Origin: Aequorivita xiaoshiensis
GTDB lineage: Bacteria > Bacteroidota > Bacteroidia > Flavobacteriales > Flavobacteriaceae
Reading direction: 5' to 3'
Length of the DNA: 64,000 nucleotides
Assembly: GCF_022008395.1 (NCBI RefSeq)
Contig: NZ_JAIRBB010000002.1
Coordinates: forward strand, 248,001-312,000
A program made the translations under genes and the position numbers. Below, piece after piece: positions 56,756 through 64,000 of the stretch. Under the pieces are notes generated by a model that saw only the letters and a list, made by a program, of their open reading frames with translations, did no database searches and was not told the DNA's origin. Position 1 is the stretch's first letter, and each line of letters begins with the position of its first letter.

Positions 56756-57220
56756 CTATATGTTTCTGGCCTTAAGGTTTCTTATTCCTTCATAAACGAC
56801 TATTCCCACTGCATTAGCAAGATTTAAACTTCGAATATGTGGGCTGTAAATTGGTATATTATAAAGTAAATTCTGATTTTCTGAAATAACCCGTTTAGGT
56901 AATCCTGTTGATTCTTTTCCGAAAATCAAAAACATATCATCTTTAAAATCTATTTCGCAGTAGTCCTTTGTTCCGTGACTGGAAAAATAAACAAAGTTTT
57001 TACCTCTATTTTTGGAATAAAATTCATCTATACTTTCATAAATATGAACGGTGATATGCTTCCAATAATCAAGACCAGCTCTTTTTAAACGCTTATCGTC
57101 AATTTCAAATCCAAATGGTTTTACTAAATGTAAATTTGATCCAGAACCCAAACTCAAGCGTCCAATATTACCAGTATTTGTAGGTATTTCAGGTTCAAAT
57201 AAAACAATGTTAAATCCCAT
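56756..57220 (-). CDS. trmL: tRNA (cytidine/uridine-34-2'-O)-methyltransferase
   Basis: 154 residues of the SPOUT class, standard length. Marks are MGFNIVLFEPEIPTNTGNIG at the start, LHLVKPFGFEIDDKRLKRAG, LDYWKHITVHIYES, the knot motif LIFGKESTGLPKRV, and IPIYSPHIRSLNLANAVGIV at the end. It methylates the wobble ribose of tRNA-Leu species. It is a single gene, 109 bases after the cupin gene on the minus strand. Confidence 0.95.
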   Translation of the reverse strand: MGFNIVLFEPEIPTNTGNIGRLSLGSGSNLHLVKPFGFEIDDKRLKRAGLDYWKHITVHIYESIDEFYSKNRGKNFVYFSSHGTKDYCEIDFKDDMFLIFGKESTGLPKRVISENQNLLYNIPIYSPHIRSLNLANAVGIVVYEGIRNLKARNI

Positions 57221-57329
57221 TTTTAAAATTGATTAAATAATTAAAGTGTAAAAATAGGTTTACTAGACGATTTATAATTATTTGAAGAAACTATTTTTTT
57301 AGCCTTCCCAAGATTCTATAAGAGAAGGT

Positions 57330-57626
57330 TTATTTTGTGAATTCGAATTGAATATTTTTAGGCATAATATGGAGTGCTTTAAAGTCTTGAATAACTTTAA
57401 TTTGATGCCAAACATTTTGGGGTATGATTAAACTATCTCCTTGCTTTAAATAATGTTTGTCTTCTGAAAAATTAATTATGCACTCCCCTTTTCCAACAAC
57501 CACAACCGATTCGTCTGACGCTTGATGCTTTGGTAAAAGTTGTCCACTTTTTGCAGACATCTGCTTAATTATTAACTTTTTGCCTTCTTCAATTAACTTT
57601 ACTAATGGATTACTTATATTAGACAT
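57330..57626 (-). CDS. Small cupin-domain protein
   Basis: 98 residues, one cupin barrel. Motif 1 is degenerate around LPKHQASDESVVVVGKGECIIN, with one His instead of the usual HxH, and motif 2 is PQNVWHQIKV with the His ligand. The metal site may therefore be incomplete. Function unknown; similar small cupins sense or bind small ligands. The start is an ATG at 57626 with no operon partner closer than 109 bases. Confidence 0.85.
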   Translation of the reverse strand: MSNISNPLVKLIEEGKKLIIKQMSAKSGQLLPKHQASDESVVVVGKGECIINFSEDKHYLKQGDSLIIPQNVWHQIKVIQDFKALHIMPKNIQFEFTK

Positions 57627-57762
57627 AACCTATTGATTTTTATATAAATAATATTCCATAAAGATAATTAATTGAAACTGCCTCAGCTAAAATCTCTAGT
57701 ATCTATAAAGTTGTCTGTTTCAATCAAATTAAATGATAAGAGCTAGTATCAATTTTTACAGC

Positions 57763-58431
57763 CTAAAATAATTTATAAAGTGTTGTAACTATAACCCCTG
57801 GACGGTCTTTTAATTGAATAGCTAACAATTGTATTTCATCAATTACTTTCATGTTAAATGGAGGCAGCAACAAATTAATTCCACTCTGTTTTTTCAGCCT
57901 AATTCCTTGTCCTGATATTATATCTTTATTAGGAATGAATTCTCCCTCGGGTAGATGTTCTGTTAAAACAACATATTTATAAGCGCCTAGCTTACTTACT
58001 ATTTGTTGTACTTCGGAATTCGATAAATGCTGAAGTACTTGCCTAAGCAACACACAATCACCAGAGGGTAAATTGTTAACGGCAATATCTAAGCAATAAA
58101 ACTCTAAATTATCTGCTTTAAATAATTGTTTATTACGTTGAATTAATGCTTCAACTATATCTACGGCAATATATCTCTTAGTGTGTTTAAATAATTCTTT
58201 CCCTATATTAAAATCACCACAACCTAAATCACAAACTGTTATAGGTTCTTCAAAAGAATTTAGAAAAGAAGTTACCGCATTAATATATGGATCAACTAAA
58301 TCGGGGTGGTGCGAACCTTCTCCTGAATAAAAATCTGTGTTATTGCTTCCCCAAAGTTTCTTTTCATATACCTGTGTCATGGCTGCTTTGGTGGGCCATG
58401 CTTTCTTTATCTTCTTATTTTCTTTCTTCAA
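57763..58431 (-). CDS. Class I SAM-dependent methyltransferase
   Basis: About 222 residues from a TTG at 58431 (MKKENKKIKKAWPTKAAM); another TTG at 58473 gives 236 residues with an atypical lead, and an ATG at 58380 would remove conserved positions. Motif I is VCDLGCGDFNIGKELF, with the acidic residue of motif II in IAVDIVEALIQRN. QVLQHLSNSEVQQI and YVVLTEHLPEGEFIPNKD are further conserved family positions. It probably methylates a small molecule; the substrate is unknown. It stands alone on the minus strand. Confidence 0.82.
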   Translation of the reverse strand: MKKENKKIKKAWPTKAAMTQVYEKKLWGSNNTDFYSGEGSHHPDLVDPYINAVTSFLNSFEEPITVCDLGCGDFNIGKELFKHTKRYIAVDIVEALIQRNKQLFKADNLEFYCLDIAVNNLPSGDCVLLRQVLQHLSNSEVQQIVSKLGAYKYVVLTEHLPEGEFIPNKDIISGQGIRLKKQSGINLLLPPFNMKVIDEIQLLAIQLKDRPGVIVTTLYKLF

Positions 58432-58556
58432 AATTGATAAATTAATTCCACAAATTACTTTTTTAAACTTCAAGTTAATTTAGAAAATGTGAATTATAAA
58501 GAGTTCAAAATTTCTAATTAAAAACGTAATAGGATTTAGCCTACACGATAAAAAGA

Positions 58557-58665
58557 AACGCCATCAACGAAATTATCAATGTTAACTTACATTGCATATA
58601 ATTTTGTTAATGGCGCTTATAGCGGTCCAAATTCAGGGATTAAAGTCGATACTTATATAGTATCG
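58557..58665. other. Hairpins in the gap before the T9SS gene's end
   Basis: AACGCCATCAAC (58557-58568) pairs with GTTAATGGCG (58606-58615) with one mismatch, and CGATACT (58647-58653) pairs perfectly with AGTATCG (58659-58665) around five bases. They could end the minus-strand T9SS transcript, but neither has a clear T-run. The remainder of the roughly 220-base gap shows nothing else recognisable. Confidence 0.35.
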
Positions 58666-58689
58666 CTTATTAAAAAGTAATCAGAGTGA

Positions 58690-59607
58690 TTATTTTTTAA
58701 TAAACTTTTTTGTTACAGGACCATTCGGAGTGTCTAACTGTAGCATATAAATTCCATTTTGTAAATGACTTACATCAATTTGGTTTGTGAATTCATTGAA
58801 TTGCTCTATTTTTTTTCCTGAAATATCAAAAATTGTAAGACTATGTGCTTCCTCTAATCCACTCAAATTTAAAACACTTTCTACTGGATTAGGATAAATG
58901 TTCCATGAGGTAGCAATTACATCTTGTACCCCGAGAGGAGAATAGTTTATTGAAATATCGTCGAAAAATGCACTACCTGAAAAATTGTCGTGTGCAAATC
59001 TTAAATCATCAATATTGTACAATAGTGCACCTTCATGTTTAAGCTCTCCATTCAAGTAATAAGATACTACTTCTCCCTCTCCAGAGATTGCAACATCATA
59101 CCAAGTATCTTCTTGCCAGTTTCCAATTTCTGTAACGATAAATTCATTTCCTGCATTCTCTAGTATTAGGATTCTTCCGTCGTAAGAGAAATATATTTCT
59201 AAAACTAATTTTTCGTCTACAACACTACCACATTCTAATGCAAAAACCGATGAGTTTGCCCCTGGTGGATTCGCAACATTTATACTATAACTCATAGAAA
59301 AATTTGTTCTATCCATAGGTGTGTCTAAAGCGTAAAATGCTCCCATAATAGGAAATGGCTGTGATGATGCTTGTGGATCGTGATTAATCTTTAAAGATCT
59401 TTCTCCAACTTTGGCCAATTCGTCAGTAACTACTTGTAATTCGGTTCTTTCACCATTTCCAAGTCCTGTTGTTATCCATCCTTGCTGTCCGTCAATATTA
59501 CCTAAGGTATACCCCTCTTCAGCCTCGAAGGAAAAGTATTCTTGAGCGTTAAGTAGGGAGACGTTTAGAATAGATACTAATACAAATAAAGTGTAAATTT
59601 TTTTCAT
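58690..59607 (-). CDS. T9SS type A sorting domain-containing secreted protein
   Basis: 305 residues from the ATG at 59607, which starts the signal peptide MKKIYTLFVLVSILNVSLLN (cut after NAQ). A concanavalin-like lectin/glucanase fold fills the middle (SFEAEEGYTLGNIDGQQGW, YSINVANPPGANSSVFALE, DDISINYSPLG). The C-terminal sorting domain begins at WNIYPNPVESVLNLSGL and continues with LTIFDISGKKIEQF and LQNGIYMLQLDTPNGP. It is exported by the type IX system to the cell surface or medium. Ligand unknown; the fold would suit binding or cleaving a polysaccharide. Confidence 0.87.
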   Translation of the reverse strand: MKKIYTLFVLVSILNVSLLNAQEYFSFEAEEGYTLGNIDGQQGWITTGLGNGERTELQVVTDELAKVGERSLKINHDPQASSQPFPIMGAFYALDTPMDRTNFSMSYSINVANPPGANSSVFALECGSVVDEKLVLEIYFSYDGRILILENAGNEFIVTEIGNWQEDTWYDVAISGEGEVVSYYLNGELKHEGALLYNIDDLRFAHDNFSGSAFFDDISINYSPLGVQDVIATSWNIYPNPVESVLNLSGLEEAHSLTIFDISGKKIEQFNEFTNQIDVSHLQNGIYMLQLDTPNGPVTKKFIKK

Positions 59608-59749
59608 AATATTTTTTTTTGATTTAGGTAACAAACTTAATATTTTTCAATTTACCCTTATAATTGTTAGAGGGGTAATTTTATCTTTTAACAGTATTCA
59701 AATAAGTTTGTATTATTAAAGTTTTAGATTTCTAGATTAAGGATTTGAT

Positions 59750-60994
59750 TTAGATAATAAGATGTGTAAATAAGTCTTTATTTGCATTTAGATATTGGTA
59801 GGTATATTTTTTGGAATTTAGTTTTTCTTCAATGCGTAATAAGTCTTTCTTATTTTGTATTTCTATACCTACCACCACTGGTCCAGTTTCCTTATTGTTT
59901 TTTTTCGAATATTGGAAATAGGCTATGTCATCATTAGGGCCTAAAATATGATTCATAAATTCTCTTAAGGCTCCTGGACGTTGTGGAAATTGTAATAGAA
60001 AATAATGCTTTAAGCCTTCGTATAGAAGTGAACGTTCCTTTATTTCTTCTGTTCTTGTAATATCGTTATTGCTACCGCTTACCACACAAACCACATTTTT
60101 TCCTTTAATTTTATCTTTATAAAAATCAAGGGCAGAAATAGTTAATGCACCAGCAGGTTCTACAATTATTGCCTCTTCATTGTACAGCTTTAATATAGTT
60201 GAACAAATTTTTCCTTCAGGAACAAGGATAATATCGTCTAAAGTGTTCTTACAAATTTCAAAAGTTCTATCACCTACACGTTTAACTGATGCCCCATCAA
60301 CAAATTTATCTATTTCTTCTAGGGTTGTATTAACCTTATTTTCAATAGAATTTTTCATAGAAGGAGCTCCGGCAGGTTCTACTCCAATAATTTTTGTTTG
60401 CGGACTCAACTTTTCAAAAACTGTGCTTACACCAGCAGCAAGTCCACCTCCACCAATAGGCAGAAATAGATAATCTATTGTTCTTTTTGAATCATCCAGT
60501 AATTCTAAGCCTATTGTACCCTGTCCTGCCATTACTTTTTTATCATCGAATGGATGGATAAAAATCGCACCATTTTTATCACAATAACGGCTTGCTTCCT
60601 CAAATGATTCATCGAAAGTATCGCCTTTTAAGACTATTGTAATTTTATCTTTTCCAAAGAGTTTTACTTGTTTCGTTTTTTGAAGTGGCGTTGTAACGGG
60701 CATAAAAATTGTCGCGCTAATATTTAGTTTATTGCAAGCATAAGCAACTCCCTGTGCATGGTTTCCAGCACTTGCACAAACGACTCCCTTTAATTTTTCA
60801 TTTAGGGTTAACGAAACTATTTTATTGTATGCCCCTCTTAATTTATACGATCGAACAGGTTGCAAGTCTTCTCGTTTTAAGAAAACCTGAGCGGAAAATT
60901 CCTCGCTCAAGTTTTCATTTTTCATTAATGGAGTGTGAATTGCAATGTTTTTTATACGTTCTCTGGCTTCGTATATTTTTTCTAATAGCTCCAT
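59750..60994 (-). CDS. ilvA: Threonine ammonia-lyase (biosynthetic)
   Basis: 414 residues from the ATG at 60994, which overlaps the ilvC stop codon by one base; an in-frame start 45 bases earlier would sit inside ilvC. It makes 2-oxobutanoate from threonine for isoleucine synthesis. The PLP lysine is in VRSYKLRGAYNKI, the phosphate-binding loop is GGGGLAAGV in FLPIGGGGLAAGVSTV, and SAGNHAQGVAYA is intact. The last 80 residues form one ACT-like regulatory domain (FPQRPGALREFMNHILG), so feedback by isoleucine is likely. It is the last gene of the ilv operon. RidA, which handles its enamine by-product, is encoded at 23.2 kb. Confidence 0.96.
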   Translation of the reverse strand: MELLEKIYEARERIKNIAIHTPLMKNENLSEEFSAQVFLKREDLQPVRSYKLRGAYNKIVSLTLNEKLKGVVCASAGNHAQGVAYACNKLNISATIFMPVTTPLQKTKQVKLFGKDKITIVLKGDTFDESFEEASRYCDKNGAIFIHPFDDKKVMAGQGTIGLELLDDSKRTIDYLFLPIGGGGLAAGVSTVFEKLSPQTKIIGVEPAGAPSMKNSIENKVNTTLEEIDKFVDGASVKRVGDRTFEICKNTLDDIILVPEGKICSTILKLYNEEAIIVEPAGALTISALDFYKDKIKGKNVVCVVSGSNNDITRTEEIKERSLLYEGLKHYFLLQFPQRPGALREFMNHILGPNDDIAYFQYSKKNNKETGPVVVGIEIQNKKDLLRIEEKLNSKKYTYQYLNANKDLFTHLII

Positions 60995-62037
60995 TATAGT
61001 TTGGGTCTTAATTTTCTTACTTCTAGTCCAGTTTGCCACAACTCGCTGTTTTTCATTACGTTTAATTCTTCTTCCAATTTTGTGCGATAATCAGGTTTGC
61101 TATTGGCTTCAATAACTATCTCAGCTTCTTTTCCTGACACAACGCTATCGTACAATTCATTTAAAACTGGTTCAGTGGCTTCGCGGAATTTCCCTTTCCA
61201 ATCCAACGCTCCACGCTGTGCCGTGGTTGAGCAATTTGCAAACATCCAATCCATTCCGTTATCAGCGATTAGGGGCATTAAGCTTTGAGTGAATTCTTCT
61301 ACAGTTTCATTAAAAGCTTCACTAGGAGAATGTCCGCGCTGGCGAAGAACATTATATTGCGCTTCAAAAATTCCAGCAACAGCCCCCATAAGAACTCCGC
61401 GTTCTCCAGTAAGGTCGCTATAAACTTCTTTCTGAAAAGTTGTTTCAAATAAATAGCCAGAACCAATTGCAATGCCTAAAGCCAAAGCTCGCTCCCTCGC
61501 CTTTCCTGTTGCATCTTGAAATACCGCATAACTAGAGTTTAAGCCCTGCCCGTTTAAAAACATACTTCTTAGTGATGTTCCTGAACCTTTTGGAGCGACT
61601 AAAACTACATCTACATCTTTGGGCGGTACTATGCCAGTTTTTTCGTAAAATGTCACACCAAATCCGTGAGAAAAATATAACGCTTTCCCCTTAGTTAAGT
61701 GTTTTTTAATTCCTTCCCAGGCCTGGATTTGTCCAGCATCAGAAAGTAAGTTCATTACAACAGTTGCTTTTTTACAAGCTTCTTCTACTTCAAATAATGT
61801 TTCTCCTTCTTCCCAACCATCTGCTAAGGCTTTTTTCCAACTTCCAGTACCTTTACGTTGTCCTACAATTACATTTACGCCATTGTCTTTTAAATTTAAA
61901 GCTTGTCCTGGACCTTGAACCCCATAACCGATTACCGCTACCGTTTCATTTTTTAGTACTTCTTGTGCTTTGTTAAGTGGGAATTCGTCTCGTTTTACTA
62001 CGTTTTCTTGTACTCCTCCAAAATTAATTGTTGCCAT
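60994..62037 (-). CDS. ilvC: Ketol-acid reductoisomerase
   Basis: 347 residues. It converts acetolactate and acetohydroxybutyrate to the dihydroxy acids with NADPH and Mg2+. The dinucleotide motif is VIGYGVQGPGQALNLKDNGV; VAPKGSGTSLRSMF, LTGERGVLMGAVAGIFEAQY (metal ligands Asp/Glu) and FANCSTTAQRGALDW are family positions. The length and the sequence match the Bacteroides-type enzyme with a single knotted C-terminal domain, not the long 490-residue class II enzyme. It follows ilvN after a 113-bp gap that holds a GC-rich palindrome. Confidence 0.96.
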   Translation of the reverse strand: MATINFGGVQENVVKRDEFPLNKAQEVLKNETVAVIGYGVQGPGQALNLKDNGVNVIVGQRKGTGSWKKALADGWEEGETLFEVEEACKKATVVMNLLSDAGQIQAWEGIKKHLTKGKALYFSHGFGVTFYEKTGIVPPKDVDVVLVAPKGSGTSLRSMFLNGQGLNSSYAVFQDATGKARERALALGIAIGSGYLFETTFQKEVYSDLTGERGVLMGAVAGIFEAQYNVLRQRGHSPSEAFNETVEEFTQSLMPLIADNGMDWMFANCSTTAQRGALDWKGKFREATEPVLNELYDSVVSGKEAEIVIEANSKPDYRTKLEEELNVMKNSELWQTGLEVRKLRPKL

Positions 62038-62070
62038 TTTTTCTGTATTTGTTTTTTGTTATTTATGTCT

Positions 62071-62095
62071 CCTCGAGCGCAGTCGAGAGGCTCGA
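62071..62095. repeat. GC-rich palindromic repeat between ilvN and ilvC
   Basis: CCTCGAGCGCAGTCGAGAGG at 62071-62090, with CTCGA following. The arms CTCGA and TCGAG flank GCGCAG. It is far richer in G and C than its surroundings and has the look of the small dispersed CTCGAGCGCAGTCGAG-type palindromes that I recall from many Bacteroidota intergenic regions. Only one copy is in this window. Confidence 0.5.
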
Positions 62096-62150
62096 TTAGA
62101 CAATTTTATTTTTGTTTACTACTATTATTTATTTTTATTGAACATTCTTT

Positions 62151-62678
62151 CTAGCAATTCGATTCCTCCAATTCCTTTAAATAAGTACTAAATTCTTTCA
62201 TCGGCTTAGTAACCGCCACTCTTCCAGAACGTGCAAACTCCAGCACTCTATAAGGTTTTAGTTTTTCGAATAGCAATTGTGTTTCTGCTACGTGCCCGGT
62301 TTTTTCGATAACCATAAATTGTGGGTCGACGGTTAAAATTCTAGCGTGATGTTCTCGAATTACCTTTTCAACATCACCATTGGTTAAGCCGGCTGTTTTA
62401 ATTTTATATAAAGCAATTTCTTGATGTACTACCTCGGAATCTTCATGTACAAAAGCTTTAAATACATCAATTAATTTTTCAAGTTGCCCGATAACTTTAT
62501 CTACCTGTTCTCTAGTTGTTCTTAAAACTATGGTATATCTAAACACTCCTTTCACTTCCGATTCTGAAGCTGTAATACTATCAATGTTTAAATGTCTACG
62601 CGTAAAGATTATAGTGACGCGATTCATCATCCCGATACTATTCTCAGTAAATACTGATACTGTATATGTTTTTTCCAT
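62151..62678 (-). CDS. ilvN: Acetolactate synthase regulatory (small) subunit
   Basis: 175 residues. The N-terminal ACT domain (YTVSVFTENSIGMMNRVTII, TRRHLNIDSITASESE) binds valine for feedback inhibition, and the C-terminal half contacts the catalytic subunit (LTNGDVEKVIREHHARIL, PYRVLEFARSGRVAVTK). It starts six bases after the ilvB stop, so the two subunits are made in step. It acts in the cytoplasm in valine, leucine and isoleucine synthesis. Confidence 0.95.
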   Translation of the reverse strand: MEKTYTVSVFTENSIGMMNRVTIIFTRRHLNIDSITASESEVKGVFRYTIVLRTTREQVDKVIGQLEKLIDVFKAFVHEDSEVVHQEIALYKIKTAGLTNGDVEKVIREHHARILTVDPQFMVIEKTGHVAETQLLFEKLKPYRVLEFARSGRVAVTKPMKEFSTYLKELEESNC

Positions 62679-62684
62679 TTCTTT

Positions 62685-64000
62685 TTAATTTAATCGCACT
62701 TCTGAAACTGAGGCTCCAGTGGTCATCATCGGGAAGACATTTTCTTCCTTGGCAACCATTACTTCCAATAAGTAAGATCCGTTGTGATTCAGCATTTTTA
62801 ATAATTTATTTTTCAAATCTTCTCGGGCTTCAACTTTACTAGCCTCAATACTATAAGCCTGAGAAAGTGCTACAAAGTCTGGGCTTACCATGTTTGTGAA
62901 GGAATAGCGTTTTTCAAAAAACATTTGTTGCCATTGACGCACCATTCCTAAGAAACGATTGTTTAATATGATGACTTTTAGATTGATATCACTTTGCATA
63001 ATGGTACCTAATTCTTGCAACGTCATCTGAAAGCCACCATCCCCGATTATCGCTACCACAGTTTTATCCGGCGCGCCGTATTTTGCTCCAATAGCTGCAG
63101 GAAGTGCAAAGCCCATAGTCCCTAATCCACCAGAGGTTATGTTGCTTTTAGTTTTGTTATATTGATAATACCTAGCCGTCATCATCTGATGTTGCCCGAC
63201 ATCGGTAACTACTACTGCTTCTCCATTGGTTAGTTCAGATAGCATTTTAACTACTTCATCCATTTTTAATTCTTCTGAATGAAGTTTCCTTGTACTTTCC
63301 AAAAGCGTTTCAACTTCTATTTTTTTAGCATCTTTAAACTCTTGTAACCATGAGGTATGTTGCTTTGGGACGACCAAATCAGTTAATATTCTTAAGGCTT
63401 CTTTAGCATCCGAATGTACAGCTACATCTGCTTTAATAATTTTATTCAACTCGGCAGCATCGATGTCTACATGAACAACTCTAGCTTGCTTAGCATACCT
63501 CGACACATCGCCAGTCACTCTATCGTCAAAACGCATCCCAATAGCAATCAACACATCGCATTCATTAGTTTTAATATTAGGAGCGTAATCTCCGTGCATT
63601 CCTAAAAACCCAACGTATTGCGGGTGGTTATTAGGAAATGCTCCTAGCCCCAAAAGTGTAGATGCCACTGGGATTCCAGATTTTTCAGCAAACTCCAATA
63701 ACTCTTCTTCGGCATTAGAAAGCATTATACCTTGACCAATAAGTAAATAAGGCTTTTTGGCTTCATTTATTAGTTTTGCGGCTTCTTCGGCAACGGACTT
63801 ATTTAACTTAGGTCTTGGATAATAACTTCGGATATTTGTACATTTTTTATAATGGAAGTCTGTTTCGCTAAACTGCGCATCTTTGGTTATATCTATTAAT
63901 ACCGGACCAGGACGGCCAGAACGAGCGATATAAAATGCTTTTGCAATTGCCGCAGGAATGTCTTCCGCTTTAGTTACTTGGCAATTCCATTTGGTAATTG
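62685..64000 (-). CDS. ilvB: Acetolactate synthase catalytic (large) subunit, 5' part beyond window
   Basis: The frame stays open to the window edge: codons from 63998 read ITKWNCQVTKAEDIPAAIAK, so about 437 residues are present and the N-terminal part (about 130 residues) is missing. The Met at 63725 is internal, in KPYLLIGQGIMLSNAEEE. ThDP-enzyme marks are GMRFDDRVTGDVSRYAKQA in the central domain and the C-terminal ThDP-binding motif GDGGFQMTLQELGTI with LNNRFLGMVRQWQQMFF. With IlvN it makes acetolactate or acetohydroxybutyrate. It heads the visible part of ilvB-ilvN-ilvC-ilvA; ilvD would be expected upstream, beyond the window. Confidence 0.96.
   Translation of the reverse strand, partial: ITKWNCQVTKAEDIPAAIAKAFYIARSGRPGPVLIDITKDAQFSETDFHYKKCTNIRSYYPRPKLNKSVAEEAAKLINEAKKPYLLIGQGIMLSNAEEELLEFAEKSGIPVASTLLGLGAFPNNHPQYVGFLGMHGDYAPNIKTNECDVLIAIGMRFDDRVTGDVSRYAKQARVVHVDIDAAELNKIIKADVAVHSDAKEALRILTDLVVPKQHTSWLQEFKDAKKIEVETLLESTRKLHSEELKMDEVVKMLSELTNGEAVVVTDVGQHQMMTARYYQYNKTKSNITSGGLGTMGFALPAAIGAKYGAPDKTVVAIIGDGGFQMTLQELGTIMQSDINLKVIILNNRFLGMVRQWQQMFFEKRYSFTNMVSPDFVALSQAYSIEASKVEAREDLKNKLLKMLNHNGSYLLEVMVAKEENVFPMMTTGASVSEVRLN

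Noticed and set aside
61963-62191. Plus-strand hydrophobic frames over the ilvC start and the ilvN-ilvC gap
   Set aside because: They lie antisense to ilvC and ilvN and the hydrophobic character follows from the AT-rich reverse complement.
63723-63725. ATG at 63725 as the ilvB start
   Set aside because: The frame continues to the window edge with conserved acetolactate synthase sequence.
1-64000. Defence system, prophage, biosynthetic cluster or CRISPR array
   Set aside because: Nearly all genes are conserved housekeeping or envelope genes; no nuclease-toxin pairs, phage structural genes or polyketide/peptide synthases appear.

Overview
The window is an AT-rich stretch of a bacterial chromosome that reads as core genome of a member of the Flavobacteriaceae (Bacteroidota). 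The pointers are type IX secretion C-terminal sorting domains on two secreted proteins, a bacillithiol gene (bshA), Bacteroidota-type promoters (TTG, about 20 bases, TAnnTTTG), few Shine-Dalgarno sequences, several TTG or GTG starts, a 347-residue Bacteroides-type IlvC and DUF4159. Genes are tightly packed. I see no rRNA, CRISPR array, prophage, transposase or recognisable defence island.

Layout: (1) 1-9.1 kb holds the end of a MutS2-like ATPase, a DCC-family thiol protein, a secreted protein, a DAACS-type symporter, aroC, a large FAD/Fe-S dehydrogenase fusion and a small outer-membrane barrel. (2) 9.2-20.2 kb holds an M19-like amidohydrolase facing a long minus-strand run: amidase, MCE/MlaD protein, membrane Fe-S protein, HAD protein, CCG Fe-S protein, an orphan, a GH3-serine hydrolase fusion and bshA. 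This run joins envelope maintenance, electron transfer and low-molecular-weight thiol synthesis. (3) 20.4-33.3 kb holds lptD, ridA, a giant tamB without an ordinary start codon, tsaD, rsmE, a DUF4159 protein, an AI-2E family permease and a THUMP-like methyltransferase. (4) 33.4-33.9 kb holds tRNA-Ser(GCT), tRNA-Pro(TGG) and tRNA-Arg(TCT) behind a clear promoter. (5) 33.9-50.9 kb holds a PgpH-like HD phosphodiesterase, thiolase, NlpC/P60 peptidase, TPR protein, gyrA, clpC, a T9SS cargo, hutH, a TlpA-like lipoprotein, the bifunctional NAD(P)HX repair enzyme and a small protein of unknown function. (6) 51-58.5 kb holds a J-KTSC protein, two overlapping DEAD-box helicases, a GNAT enzyme, an arsenic pair (arsC, acr3) with a large dyad upstream, trmL, a cupin and a methyltransferase. 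(7) 58.7-64 kb holds a T9SS cargo and the branched-chain amino acid operon ilvB-ilvN-ilvC-ilvA, cut by the window end.

I found no convincing new multi-gene system. The observations most worth a second look are small: the tamB frame runs about 169 codons upstream of its first GTG with no ATG, GTG or TTG and has an in-frame TAA right behind a good TTG; a 117-bp element with nested inverted repeats lies after rsmE; a 38-bp dyad precedes arsC although no arsR is in sight; a long dyad sits between gyrA and clpC; and a DbpA-like helicase carries DEYD in place of DEAD.
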